A stretch of DNA of 64,000 nt from Ottowia massiliensis. GTDB taxonomy: Bacteria; Pseudomonadota; Gammaproteobacteria; Burkholderiales; Burkholderiaceae_C. A model generated the notes under the pieces. That model was given only the letters and a program-made list of their open reading frames with translations. It searched no databases and was not told the origin of the DNA. Made by a program: the position numbers and the translations under genes. Positions within the stretch are counted from its first letter, which is position 1, and each line of letters opens with the position of its first letter. Shown piece by piece: positions 33,296-42,248 of the stretch. Location of the stretch: assembly GCF_900240305.1 (NCBI RefSeq), contig NZ_LT964854.1, positions 2,170,001 through 2,234,000 on the forward strand, read 5' to 3'.

Positions 33296-34645
33296 TCAAA
33301 GCAGGATGCGGCGGTAATCCGCCAGCACCTGGCTGAGGTAGGCATTAAAGCGCGCGGCTGCCGCGCCGTCGATGACGCGGTGGTCATAGCTGAGCGACAG
33401 CGGCAGCGTCAGGCGCGGCGCGAACTGCTTGCCGTCCCACACGGGCTTGAGGCTGCTGCGCGACAGGCCCAGGATGGCGACTTCAGGCGCGTTGATGATG
33501 GGCGTGAAGTGCGTGCCGCCGATACCGCCCAGGCTGCTGATGGTGAAGCAGCCGCCTTGCATGTCGGCGCTGCCCAGCTTGCCTTCGCGCGCTTTTTGGG
33601 CCAGATCGCCCATTTCCTGGCTGATTTGCAGGATGCCTTTCTGGTCGGCATTTTTGAGCACGGGCACGACCAGGCCGTTGGGCGTGTCGGCGGCAAAACC
33701 GATGTGGAAATACTGCTTGTAAACCAGCGCGTCGCCGTCAAGGCTGGCGTTGAAGTCAGGGTATTTCTTCAGCGCGGCTACCACGGCCTTGATGACGAAG
33801 GCGAGCATGGTGACTTTGATGCCGCTCTTTTCGTTTTCCTTGTTGGTGCGCACGCGGAAGGCTTCCAGCTCGGTGATGTCGGCCTCGTCGTTATTGGTGA
33901 CGTGGGGAATCATCACCCAGTTGCGCGCCAGGTTCGCGCCGCTGATTTTCTTGATGCGCGAAAGCTCCTTGCGCTCGATGGGGCCGAACTTGGCGAAGTC
34001 CACCTTGGGCCAGGGCAGCAAATCAAGCCCTGCGCCGCCCATGCCGCCACGCGCGGCCTGCGCCTGCGTTTGCAGGTTGCCGGACATGACGGCCTGGGTG
34101 AATTTCTGCACGTCTTCCTGCGTGATGCGGCCTTTGGGGCCGCTGCCCTGTACTTCGGCCAGCGGCACGCCCAATTCGCGCGCAAATTTGCGCACGCTGG
34201 GGCTGGCGTGGGGCAGGCCCTGGGGCTGGTTGATGGCCGGGCGCGTGTTGTCCAGCGCGGCGGCTGCCGGGGCGGGAGCGGCAGGAGTGGCCGGAGCGGC
34301 TGGCGCTTCCGTTTTGATAGCGGCTGGCGCTTGACTGGCGGGCGCTGGGGCCGTTTTGGGCTCTTCTTTCGGTGCGGCTGCGGCGAGCGCGGAAGCCGCT
34401 GCTTCTGCGGCGGCTTCCACGATGGCGATCACGCTGCCTTCGCTCACTTTGTCGCCCAGCTTCACTTTGAATTCCTTGAGCACGCCAGCATGGCTGGAAG
34501 GAATTTCCATTGAAGCCTTGTCGCTTTCCACGGTGATCAGGCTCTGGTCAGCCTGCACAGCGTCGCCGGGCTTGGCCAGCAGCTCGATCACGCCGACGTC
34601 CTTGAAGTCGCCAATGTCAGGAACCTTGATTTCAATTTGTGCCAT
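33296..34645 (-). CDS. aceF: Pyruvate dehydrogenase E2, dihydrolipoamide acetyltransferase
   Basis: 449 aa. Start MAQIEIKVPDIGDF at 34645. One lipoyl domain with the Lys in ESDKASMEIPSSHAG; an Ala/Pro linker; a peripheral-subunit-binding domain (HASPSVRKFARELGVPLAEV, GSGPKGRITQEDVQKF); and the acetyltransferase core ending with the catalytic LSLSYDHRVIDGAAAARF. It transfers the acetyl group to CoA. The linker stretch APAAIKTEAPAAP is encoded by a GCTATCAAAA string. Preceded by aceE, 29 bp upstream. Confidence 0.97.
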   Translation of the reverse strand: MAQIEIKVPDIGDFKDVGVIELLAKPGDAVQADQSLITVESDKASMEIPSSHAGVLKEFKVKLGDKVSEGSVIAIVEAAAEAAASALAAAAPKEEPKTAPAPASQAPAAIKTEAPAAPATPAAPAPAAAALDNTRPAINQPQGLPHASPSVRKFARELGVPLAEVQGSGPKGRITQEDVQKFTQAVMSGNLQTQAQAARGGMGGAGLDLLPWPKVDFAKFGPIERKELSRIKKISGANLARNWVMIPHVTNNDEADITELEAFRVRTNKENEKSGIKVTMLAFVIKAVVAALKKYPDFNASLDGDALVYKQYFHIGFAADTPNGLVVPVLKNADQKGILQISQEMGDLAQKAREGKLGSADMQGGCFTISSLGGIGGTHFTPIINAPEVAILGLSRSSLKPVWDGKQFAPRLTLPLSLSYDHRVIDGAAAARFNAYLSQVLADYRRILL

Positions 34646-34674
34646 TTGGGGTTGTCCTCTCTGGGTGCGTCGGG

Positions 34675-37398
34675 TCAGGCATGCAGGGGATTGACTTTGT
34701 CGGCCTTGATGCCGTACTTGGCAATGGCCTGGGCGACCTTGCTGGCGGGCAGCTTGCCTTCTTCCGACAGGGCCTTGAGGGCCGCCACGACGATGTAATG
34801 GCGGTCGATCTCGAAGTGCTCGCGCAGGCGGAAGCGGAAGTCGCTGCGGCCAAAACCATCGGTGCCCAGCACCTTGAAGCTGCGCGCCGAGCCATCGCCG
34901 TTTTTCGGGATGAAGGGGCGGATGGGTTCAACGTAGCTGCGCACGTAGTCGGTGGAGGCGACCACCGGCCCTTCATGCCGGCCCAGCTGCTGCGCAACGA
35001 AAGGCACGCGCGGCGCTTCCGTGGGATGCAGCATGTTCCAGCGCTCGCAGTCCTGGCCGTCGCGGGCCAGCTCGGTAAAGCTGGGGCAGCTCCACACATC
35101 GGCAGCAATGCCCCAGTCCTGCGCCAGCAGGGCCTGGGCGGCCAGGCTTTCGCGCAGGATGGAGCCACTGCCCAGCAGCTGCACGCGCTGCACGGGCGCT
35201 TGTGCGCCGGGGCTGCACAGGTACATGCCCTTGATGATTTGCTCTTCGGTGCCCGCCTTCAGGCCGGGCATGGCGTAGTTCTCGTTCAGCAGGGTGATGT
35301 AGTAGAAGACGTTGTCCTGCTTTTCCACCATACGCTTGAGGCCGTGGTGCAGGATTACGCCCACTTCATGCGCGAAAGTGGGGTCGTAGCAGACGCAGTT
35401 GGGAATGAGCGCCGCCTGCACCTGGCTGTGGCCGTCTTCGTGCTGCAAGCCTTCGCCGTTGAGCGTGGTGCGGCCCGAAGTGCCGCCCAGCAAGAAGCCG
35501 CGCGCCTGCATGTCGCCCGCCGCCCAGGCCAAATCGCCAAAGCGCTGAAAGCCGAACATGGAGTAGTACACGTAGAACGGAATCATGATCCGGTTCGAGG
35601 TGCTGTAGCTCGTGGCGGCGGCAATCCAGCTGGCCATGCCGCCCGCTTCGTTGATGCCTTCCTGAAGAATCTGCCCGGCCTTGTCTTCCTTGTAGTACAT
35701 GACCTGGTCGCGATCCACCGGCGTGTAGAGCTGGCCCTTGGGGTTGTAGATGCCGATCTGGCGGAACAGCCCTTCCATGCCGAATGTGCGCGATTCATCC
35801 ACCACGATGGGCACCACGCGCGGCCCCAGCGCCTGATCGCGCAGCAGCTGGGTCAGAAAGCGCACGTAGGCCTGCGTGGTGCTGATTTCGCGGCCTTCCG
35901 CCGTAGGCTCCAGCACGGCCTTGAACGTTTCCAGCGCGGGCACGGTGAACTGCTCGTCGGCCCTGGTGCGGCGGTGCGGCAGGTAGCCGCCCAGGGCTTT
36001 GCGGCGCTCGTGCAAATAGCGCATTTCGGGCGTGTCGTCCGCTGGCTTGTAGTAGGGCAGCTTGGGCAGCTCGCTGTCGGGCACGGGGATGCTGAAGCGG
36101 TCGCGCATGTAGCGCACGCCTTCATCGTCAAGCTTCTTGGTTTGGTGGATGGTGTTCTTGCCTTCGCCGTACTTGCCCATGCCGTAGCCCTTGATGGTTT
36201 TCACCAGCAGCACGGTGGGCTGGCCTTTGTGGTGCTGCGCGGCATGGAAGGCGGCATACACCTTGCTCGGCTCGTGGCCGCCACGGCGCAGGCTCCAGAT
36301 TTCCTCGTCGCTCATGTGCTCCACCAGCTTGGCGGTTTCGGGGTATTTGCCGAAGAAATGCTCGCGCACGTAAGCGCCGTCCTTGGCTTTGTAGACCTGG
36401 TATTCGCCATCCAGCGTTTCCATCATCAGCTGGCGCAGCTTGCCGCTTTTATCGCGCGCCAGCAGATCGTCCCAGCCCTTGCCCCAGATGAGCTTGATGA
36501 CATTCCAGCCCGCACCCCGGAAGTCGCCCTCCAGCTCCTGGATGATCTTGCCGTTGCCGCGCACCGGGCCATCCAGCCGTTGCAGGTTGCAGTTGATGAC
36601 GAAGATGAGGTTGTCCAGCCCCTCGCGCGCGGCCATGCCGATGGCGCCCAGGCTCTCCGGCTCGTCCATCTCGCCATCGCCCAGAAAGGCCCAGACCTTG
36701 CGGTTTTCCGTATTGGCGATGCCGCGCGCGTGCAGATATTTCAGAAAGCGCGCTTCATAAATGGCCATCAGCGGCCCCAGCCCCATGCTCACGGTGGGGA
36801 ATTGCCAGAACTCCGGCATCAGCTTGGGGTGCGGATAGCTGGACAGCCCCTTGCCGCCCGTTTCCTGGCGGAAGTTGTTCAGCTGCTCTTCGGTGATACG
36901 CCCTTCCAGAAATGCGCGGGCGTAAATGCCGGGCGAGCTATGGCCCTGCAAATAAACCAGATCGCCGCCATGCCCTTCACTTTCGGCGTGCCAGAAATGG
37001 TTGAAACCCGCGCCCAGCATGGAAGCAAGCGAGGCAAAAGAGCCAATGTGGCCGCCCAAATCGCCCCCGTCAGCCGGATGCAGGCGATTGGCGCGCACCA
37101 CCATCACCATTGCGTTCCAGCGCATGTAGGCGCGCAGGCGCTTTTCGATCTCGATATTGCCGGGGCAACGCGCTTCCTGATCCGGCTCAATGGTGTTCAC
37201 GTAGCCCGTGGTGGCCGAAAACGGCAGATCAATGCTGTGCTGGCGCGCGTGTTCCAGCATTTCCTCAATCAAAAAATGCGCGCGTTCCGCGCCTTCGCGG
37301 TCAATCACGGCGGACAGCGCATCCAGCCACTCTTTTGTTTCCTGCTCATCCGTATCCACGATGGGGGCGCCGGAAAGGTTTTTCGGGTTTTCTGACAT
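34675..37398 (-). CDS. aceE: Pyruvate dehydrogenase E1 component (homodimeric type)
   Basis: 907 aa, the length of AceE. Decarboxylates pyruvate with thiamine diphosphate. The start at 37398 (MSENPKNLSG) has GGAG about 9 nt upstream. Landmarks: RWNAMVMVVRANRLHPADGG; the E. coli-type GHISSF region as GGHIGSFASLASM; thiamine-binding GDGEMDEPESLGAI with LIFVINCNLQRLDGPVRGNG; GYGMGKYGEGKN; PIVVDESRTFGMEGLFRQ; and RTTLNGEGLQHEDGHS. The downstream gene is aceF, so aceEF forms an operon running away from rpoH. The 226-bp gap to rpoH holds both divergent promoters. Confidence 0.97.
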   Translation of the reverse strand: MSENPKNLSGAPIVDTDEQETKEWLDALSAVIDREGAERAHFLIEEMLEHARQHSIDLPFSATTGYVNTIEPDQEARCPGNIEIEKRLRAYMRWNAMVMVVRANRLHPADGGDLGGHIGSFASLASMLGAGFNHFWHAESEGHGGDLVYLQGHSSPGIYARAFLEGRITEEQLNNFRQETGGKGLSSYPHPKLMPEFWQFPTVSMGLGPLMAIYEARFLKYLHARGIANTENRKVWAFLGDGEMDEPESLGAIGMAAREGLDNLIFVINCNLQRLDGPVRGNGKIIQELEGDFRGAGWNVIKLIWGKGWDDLLARDKSGKLRQLMMETLDGEYQVYKAKDGAYVREHFFGKYPETAKLVEHMSDEEIWSLRRGGHEPSKVYAAFHAAQHHKGQPTVLLVKTIKGYGMGKYGEGKNTIHQTKKLDDEGVRYMRDRFSIPVPDSELPKLPYYKPADDTPEMRYLHERRKALGGYLPHRRTRADEQFTVPALETFKAVLEPTAEGREISTTQAYVRFLTQLLRDQALGPRVVPIVVDESRTFGMEGLFRQIGIYNPKGQLYTPVDRDQVMYYKEDKAGQILQEGINEAGGMASWIAAATSYSTSNRIMIPFYVYYSMFGFQRFGDLAWAAGDMQARGFLLGGTSGRTTLNGEGLQHEDGHSQVQAALIPNCVCYDPTFAHEVGVILHHGLKRMVEKQDNVFYYITLLNENYAMPGLKAGTEEQIIKGMYLCSPGAQAPVQRVQLLGSGSILRESLAAQALLAQDWGIAADVWSCPSFTELARDGQDCERWNMLHPTEAPRVPFVAQQLGRHEGPVVASTDYVRSYVEPIRPFIPKNGDGSARSFKVLGTDGFGRSDFRFRLREHFEIDRHYIVVAALKALSEEGKLPASKVAQAIAKYGIKADKVNPLHA

Positions 37399-37583
37399 GA
37401 AGGCATCTCCTGCAAGGGTCGTAACAAACGATATGTGGCCTGCTGGCCTGCGAGGCATAGTGAGTAATCATCGCACAGCGAAATACCCCTGCCGCCATCA
37501 GACAAAACAGGGCGAACCGGGATGAATCAAGGGCGGCTCGCGCGTTTTACAAACCTTTGCACAACCAAGGTTGAACTTCCCTT

Positions 37584-37610
37584 TTGGCACTCTTCCAAAG
37601 GGAGTGCTAA
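37584..37610 (+). promoter_or_regulatory. CIRCE (HrcA) operator upstream of rpoH
   Basis: Arms TTGGCACTC and GAGTGCTAA separated by exactly 9 nt, against the consensus TTAGCACTC-N9-GAGTGCTAA: one mismatch in 18 arm positions. It ends 13 bp before the rpoH ATG. A sigma-70-like pair, TTGGCA (37584) and TAACAT (37608) with 18 bp between, overlaps it, so HrcA binding would block initiation. CIRCE before rpoH is known from beta-proteobacteria. Confidence 0.93.
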
Positions 37611-37623
37611 CATTTTTGCCAAT

Positions 37624-38613
37624 ATGACCGAGAAAACCACAGCATTGCCTGCTTCTGCCCCTGTTTCCATGTCGGCGGCCGCGCCTGCCGCCCAAGCATC
37701 CACCGCCGTTGCCGTGGCCAATCCGTGGGCCGTGGTGCCTTCGCTGGGCAATCTGGATGCCTACATCACCGCCGTCAATCGCCTGCCCCTGCTCACGCAA
37801 GAAGAAGAGCAGCAAGCCGCGCGCGAGCTGCGCAGCAGCGGCAGCCTGGAGGCGGCGGGCCGCCTGGTGCTTTCACACCTGCGGCTGGTGGTTTCCGTCT
37901 CGCGCCAGTATCTGGGCTACGGCCTGCCGCATGGCGATTTGATACAGGAGGGCAACGTGGGGCTGATGAAGGCCGTCAAGCGCTTCGACCCTGATCAGGG
38001 CGTGCGCCTGGTCAGCTACGCGCTGCACTGGATCAAGGCCGAAATCCACGAATACATCCTCAAGAACTGGCGCGTCGTCAAGCTCGCCACCACCAAGGCG
38101 CAGCGCAAGCTCTTTTTCAACCTGCGCTCCATAAAGCACGAGCTGCGCGCCGAAGACGCCCAGTCCGACATCACCCCGCGCGACACGCTCACGCAGGCGC
38201 AGGTGCTCACCGTGGCCGAAGAACTCAAGGTCAAGCCCGAAGAAGTGCGCGAGATGGAAGCGCGCATGGCTGGCGGCGATGTGCTGCTTGACCCCGCGCC
38301 CGCCGATGACGGCGACCACGCCTTCGGCCCCATCTCCTGGCTGTCTGACGCCAGCCATGAGCCTGCCGCCATGATCGAAGCCGCCCAGCGCGACCGCCTG
38401 GCCACCGAAGGCATTGCCACCGCCTTGCAAAGCCTGGACGAGCGCAGCCGCCGCATCGTCAGCGAACGCTGGCTGAATGTGCGCGATGACGGCAGCGGCG
38501 GCATGACGCTGCATGAACTGGCCGCCGAATACGGCGTCAGCGCCGAGCGCATCCGCCAGATCGAAGTGGCCGCCATGAAAAAAATGCGCAAGGCGCTGGC
38601 CGGATACGCCTGA
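37624..38613 (+). CDS. rpoH: RNA polymerase sigma-32 (heat-shock sigma factor)
   Basis: 329 aa. Sigma region 1.2/2: NLDAYITAVNRLPLLTQEEE, LVLSHLRLVVSVSRQYLGYG, GDLIQEGNVGLMKAVKRFDP and RLVSYALHWIKAEIHEYIL. The RpoH box QRKLFFNLR (about residue 159) separates it from RpoD and RpoS. Region 4: LQSLDERSRRIVSERWL and TLHELAAEYGVSAERIRQIE. ATG 37624 (MTEKTTALP) places the CIRCE just upstream; the frame is open further up but would run through the operator. The ~35-residue Ala/Pro N-terminal extension is longer than in E. coli. Heat regulation via HrcA is expected; its own terminator follows. Confidence 0.96.
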   Translation: MTEKTTALPASAPVSMSAAAPAAQASTAVAVANPWAVVPSLGNLDAYITAVNRLPLLTQEEEQQAARELRSSGSLEAAGRLVLSHLRLVVSVSRQYLGYGLPHGDLIQEGNVGLMKAVKRFDPDQGVRLVSYALHWIKAEIHEYILKNWRVVKLATTKAQRKLFFNLRSIKHELRAEDAQSDITPRDTLTQAQVLTVAEELKVKPEEVREMEARMAGGDVLLDPAPADDGDHAFGPISWLSDASHEPAAMIEAAQRDRLATEGIATALQSLDERSRRIVSERWLNVRDDGSGGMTLHELAAEYGVSAERIRQIEVAAMKKMRKALAGYA

Positions 38614-38635
38614 AGCCCATATCCGCTGCCTGAAG

Positions 38636-38661
38636 AAAAGCCGCCCCCCGGGCGGCTTTTT
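38636..38661 (+). terminator. Rho-independent terminator after rpoH
   Basis: AAAAGCCGCC-CCCC-GGGCGGCTTTTT, 23 bp past the rpoH stop. Confidence 0.9.
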
Positions 38662-38710
38662 CATGGCTGGGCAGGCATTCAACTGTCCCGCGCCATCGTC
38701 GTACACCTCG

Positions 38711-38793
38711 AAAAGAGGAGCAGATTCAAGGGGTATGAAATGCCGTTTCGCGCAGTTTCTACTAGGACACCGTGCTATGGATTGAGGAGCGAA
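38711..38793 (+). repeat. RptA repeat (well-preserved)
   Basis: Good plus-orientation copy: AGGAGCAGATTCAAGGGG, GAAATGCCGTTTCGCGCAG, TTTCTACTAGGACACCGTGC, GGATTGAGGAGCGAAT. Lies between rpoH and trmL. Confidence 0.9.
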
Positions 38794-38877
38794 TCATTCT
38801 TGATTGTCCAGCCCTGCGCGTTCAATCAGGTCTGCTGGCTGCTCTTGCGGACAGGCGGCGCGCGGACAATTCGCGCC

Positions 38878-39339
38878 ATGTTTCACATCGTTTTGGTTGA
38901 ACCCGAAATTCCGCCCAACACCGGCAACGTCATCCGCCTGGCGGCCAATACGGGCTGCACGCTGCACCTCATTGAGCCGCTGGGCTTTTCCATGAACGAC
39001 CGCCTGCTGCGCCGCGCCGGGCTGGATTACCACGAGTGGGCCGACGTGCGCCGGCATGCGGATTGGCGCGCTTTTCTCGCTGCCCGCCAGCCTGATCCCG
39101 CGCGGTGCTTTGCCCTGACCACGCGCGGCGAGCGCCTGGCGCACGACAACGCCTTTGTGCCGGGCGACTGTCTTGTTTTCGGCGCGGAAACACGCGGCCT
39201 GCCGCCTGATCTGCTCGCCGCCTTCGCGCCTGCCCAGCGCTTGCGCCTGCCCATGCGCGCGGGCCAGCGCAGTCTCAATCTCTCCAACGCCGTGGCCGTT
39301 ACGGTTTTTGAAGCCTGGCGGCAGTGCGGCTTTGTCTGA
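38878..39339 (+). CDS. trmL: tRNA (cytidine(34)-2'-O)-methyltransferase TrmL
   Basis: 153 aa SPOUT methyltransferase that methylates the wobble ribose of tRNA-Leu isoacceptors. MFHIVLVEPEIPPNTGNVIR; LHLIEPLGFSMNDRLLRRAG; LDYHEW; knot motifs FGAETRGLPPDLL and LPMRAGQRSLNLSNAVAVTV. ATG 38878 gives the exact family N-terminus; no strong ribosome binding site. Monocistronic, between two RptA copies. Confidence 0.94.
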   Translation: MFHIVLVEPEIPPNTGNVIRLAANTGCTLHLIEPLGFSMNDRLLRRAGLDYHEWADVRRHADWRAFLAARQPDPARCFALTTRGERLAHDNAFVPGDCLVFGAETRGLPPDLLAAFAPAQRLRLPMRAGQRSLNLSNAVAVTVFEAWRQCGFV

Positions 39340-39460
39340 GAAGCCGCTCAAAGCGCCTGTTCAGGCCCTGCCCATGAGCAGGTTCCCGGGGCATGCCGGG
39401 TGAAAGGAGCGGAGGGCGCGAAGGGGCATGACGGCCTTGGCCTGGCGCGGCGTCATATCT

Positions 39461-39547
39461 TCAAAAGAAGGAGCGAATTGAAGAGGGTAGAAATCGGTGC
39501 CCGCGCTTATTCCACTAGGACGTCATGCTATTGAATCAGGAGCTGAA
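39461..39547 (+). repeat. RptA repeat
   Basis: GAAGGAGCGAATTGAAGAGG, TTCCACTAGGACGTCATGCT, ATTGAATCAGGAGCTGAAAC. Fills the middle of the trmL-purN gap; a CTGTTCA...AGCAGGTTC pair at 39358-39385 could be a decayed MITE-T scrap. Confidence 0.85.
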
Positions 39548-39633
39548 ACAGCCTGCCGTTCCGCTCTGCATGGCGGCTCCGTGCTTTCCGCTGCTTTCTT
39601 TGCGCGCCAGGGGCAGTCCGGATAATTCCGCCC

Positions 39634-40245
39634 ATGAAGAACATCGTCATTCTGATTTCGGGCACGGGCAGCAACATGGCGGCCATCGTGCAGGCGGCGC
39701 GGCAGCAGAAATGGAGCGAGCGGCTGGGCGCGCGCGTGGCCGCCGTCATCAGCAACCGGCCTGACGCCAAGGGCCTTTTGTTCGCGCGCGAGCAGGGCAT
39801 TGCCACTGCCGTGGTCGATCACACGGCGCACGCCAGCCGCGAGGCGTTTGACGCCGCGCTGGCGCAGGCGGTGGACGCGCACCAGCCCGCGCTGGTGGCG
39901 CTGGCTGGTTTCATGCGCGTTCTCACGCCCGGTTTCGTGGCCCGCTACGCGGGGCGGCTGCTCAACATTCACCCCAGCCTGCTGCCGGCCTTTGCCGGGC
40001 TGCACACGCATCAGCGCGCGCTGGATGAGGGCTGCAAAGTGGCCGGGGCCACGGTGCACCAGGTTACGGCGCAGCTCGATCACGGCCAAATCCTGGCGCA
40101 GGCCGCCGTGCCTGTTTTGCCGGACGACACGGCTGAAACCCTGGCCGCCCGCGTGCTCACGCAAGAGCACTTGATTTATCCGCAAGCCATCGCCAGGCTG
40201 CTGGCCGCGCAGCAGGAGGCGGCGGAGCGCGATAGAACGCAATAG
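39634..40245 (+). CDS. purN: Phosphoribosylglycinamide formyltransferase (folate-dependent)
   Basis: 203 aa. Third step of purine synthesis: formylates GAR from 10-formyl-THF. NIVILISGTGSNMAAIVQAA; catalytic Asn-His-Asp pattern in LLNIHPSLLPAFAGLHTHQR; DEGCKVAGATVHQVTAQLDHG; ILAQAAVPVLPDDTAETLAA. ATG 39634 (MKNIVILISG). Monocistronic; convergent with the SulP transporter gene 36 bp away. Confidence 0.95.
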   Translation: MKNIVILISGTGSNMAAIVQAARQQKWSERLGARVAAVISNRPDAKGLLFAREQGIATAVVDHTAHASREAFDAALAQAVDAHQPALVALAGFMRVLTPGFVARYAGRLLNIHPSLLPAFAGLHTHQRALDEGCKVAGATVHQVTAQLDHGQILAQAAVPVLPDDTAETLAARVLTQEHLIYPQAIARLLAAQQEAAERDRTQ

Positions 40246-40281
40246 AGCGCGGACGGCAGGGGCCTGCGGCGCGGGGCGGCC

Positions 40282-41994
40282 TCAAGCCTGCTGCGCCAGC
40301 TTGGCCAGCGCCTCATCCAGGGCGCGGCCCACATCCGGTTGCAGGCAGTCTTCGCCCTGCTGCTGAACCTGGGCCGCAAAGCCGGTGCGGCGGGCTATGT
40401 CCAGCGGCTGGTGCATCAGGCCGCTGACGATCAGGCGCACGCCGCGCCGCGCGCAGGCGCGGGCCAGGTGCACCAGCGCTTCGGCGCCGGTGGAGTCCAC
40501 GTAGATGACGTTTTTGAGGTCCAGCACGAGCGCGCGCGCGGGCAGGTGGTCTTCCATGTTCTCCAGCACTTTGGTGGCGCCGAAAAACAGCGCGCCATAC
40601 AGCCGCCAGATTTGCAGCTGCCCTTCGTGCCCGGCCAGGCGCGGGGTGGTGGCAGCGTCCAGCTGTTCGGCGCGCGAGAGGCTGGAGATGCGGTAGATGA
40701 AGGTCAGGCACGCGGCGGCAATGCCGAATTCGACGGCCACCGTCAAATCAAACACCACGGTGAGCAAGAAGACGGTCAGCAGCGTCACGCGGTAGGGCAT
40801 GCGGTAGCTGCGCAGGCGGGCGAACTCGCGCCACTCGCCCATGTTCCAGGCCACGAACATGAGAATGGCCGCCAGCGTGGCCAGCGGAATGGAAGAGGCC
40901 AGCGGCGCGGCCACGAGGATGACGGCCAGCAGCGCCAGCGCGTGCACCATGCCCGCCACCGGGCTGGTGGCGCCGCTTTTCACGTTGGTCACCGTGCGGG
41001 CGATGGTGCCGGTGGCGGGCATGCCGCCGAAAAAGGGCGTGACGAAGTTGGCGATGCCCTGCGCCATCAGCTCCTGATTGGGGTTGTGGCGGTCGTCAAT
41101 CATGCCGTCGGCCACGCGCGCGCACAGCAGCGATTCGATGGAGCCGAGCAGCGCCAGCGTGATGGCGGGCATGAGCATGTAGCGCGCCGTGCCCCAGCTG
41201 AAATCAGGCAGCGCGAAGGCAGGCAGCGCCGCCGGTATGCCGCCAAAGCGGGTGCCGATGGTTTCCACCGGCAGATCAAAAGCGGCCACCGCCGCCGTAG
41301 CCAGCGTCAGCGCCACGATGGAGCCGGGCACGCTGGAGAGCTTGCTGCCAAAGGGCAGGATGGGGCCGATGACGGGCACGCGCGCCGTTTTGAGCCAGCC
41401 GCCGCCGTGCTGCCAAAGCACGATGACGGCCAGCGAAGCTGCCGCCACCGCCAGCGCCCAGCCGTTGAAAGTGTCCAGATGCGTCCACAGCGTGCTGACG
41501 ATGCCGAAAAAGTCGCCCGGCATCTTGGCGATGCGCAGGCCCAGAAAGTCCTTGATTTGCGACAGCGCCACCAGCACCGCGATGCCGTTGGTAAAGCCGA
41601 TGATGACGGCCACCGGGATGAAGCGCACCAGCGTGCCCAGCCGCAGCAGCCCCATCAGGAACAGAAAAACGCCCGACATGGCCGTGGCGATGATGAGGTT
41701 GCCCACGCCGTAGCGCTCCACGATGCCATAGACGATGACGATGAACGCCCCCGCCGGCCCGCCAATTTGCACCCGGCTGCCGCCCAGCGCCGCCACGATG
41801 AAGCCGGCGATGATGGCCGTGAACAGCCCCGCTTCGGGCTTCAGCCCCGACGCAATGGCAAAGGCCATGGCCAGCGGCAGCGCCACCACGCCCACCGTCA
41901 GTCCCGCGCCCACGTCTTTTGAAAGGCGCGCGCGGTTGTAGCCCTTCAGGGCGTCAAGCAGGCGGGGGCGAAAGCGGGGCAGGGCAAAGCTCAT
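40282..41994 (-). CDS. SulP-family anion transporter with STAS domain
   Basis: 570 aa inner-membrane protein; start MSFALPRFRPRLLDALKGYN at 41994. About 10-14 hydrophobic segments; family blocks DVGAGLTVGVVALPLAMAFA, AGLFTAIIAGFIVAALGGSR, QIGGPAGAFIVIV, NPNQELMAQGIANFVTPFFG and GGMPATGTIARTVTNVKSGA. The cytoplasmic STAS domain (about residues 445-560) has ALVLDLKNVIYVDSTGAEAL. SulP proteins carry sulfate, bicarbonate or dicarboxylates; the substrate cannot be told here. Confidence 0.92.
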   Translation of the reverse strand: MSFALPRFRPRLLDALKGYNRARLSKDVGAGLTVGVVALPLAMAFAIASGLKPEAGLFTAIIAGFIVAALGGSRVQIGGPAGAFIVIVYGIVERYGVGNLIIATAMSGVFLFLMGLLRLGTLVRFIPVAVIIGFTNGIAVLVALSQIKDFLGLRIAKMPGDFFGIVSTLWTHLDTFNGWALAVAAASLAVIVLWQHGGGWLKTARVPVIGPILPFGSKLSSVPGSIVALTLATAAVAAFDLPVETIGTRFGGIPAALPAFALPDFSWGTARYMLMPAITLALLGSIESLLCARVADGMIDDRHNPNQELMAQGIANFVTPFFGGMPATGTIARTVTNVKSGATSPVAGMVHALALLAVILVAAPLASSIPLATLAAILMFVAWNMGEWREFARLRSYRMPYRVTLLTVFLLTVVFDLTVAVEFGIAAACLTFIYRISSLSRAEQLDAATTPRLAGHEGQLQIWRLYGALFFGATKVLENMEDHLPARALVLDLKNVIYVDSTGAEALVHLARACARRGVRLIVSGLMHQPLDIARRTGFAAQVQQQGEDCLQPDVGRALDEALAKLAQQA

Positions 41995-42248
41995 GACGGC
42001 GGGTTGCGAAATGGCGAAACGGGCAATTGTCCGGCAGCGCCGGAGCGCGCCGCTTGACGCAGGGCAGGCGGGCGCCACGGAACACAAGAGGCCGCAAAAG
42101 GCAAAAAGATACACGCATTTGGTTGCAAAACACTCTTATTTTGAGAGCGGCCTGCGCTGATTTCACTAGGACTTAGGGCGGATTTGATGCGAAAAACGGA
42201 AGTCGATGGCGTGTGCATCATGTAACTATCCATGTGTATCATTTACAG

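Noticed and set aside
34639..37395. A 918-codon open frame on the plus strand opposite aceE
   Set aside because: It is the antisense frame of an unmistakable aceE. High GC produces long stop-free antisense frames, and the His/Ala/Gly-rich product has no recognisable domain. The similar long frames opposite lpdA, tex, SulP and the NERD-helicase were dropped for the same reason.
42120..42190. Possible RptA copy upstream of the NERD-helicase
   Set aside because: It has TTTCACTAGGAC, but the expected outer ends are not found; at most a fragment of the core.
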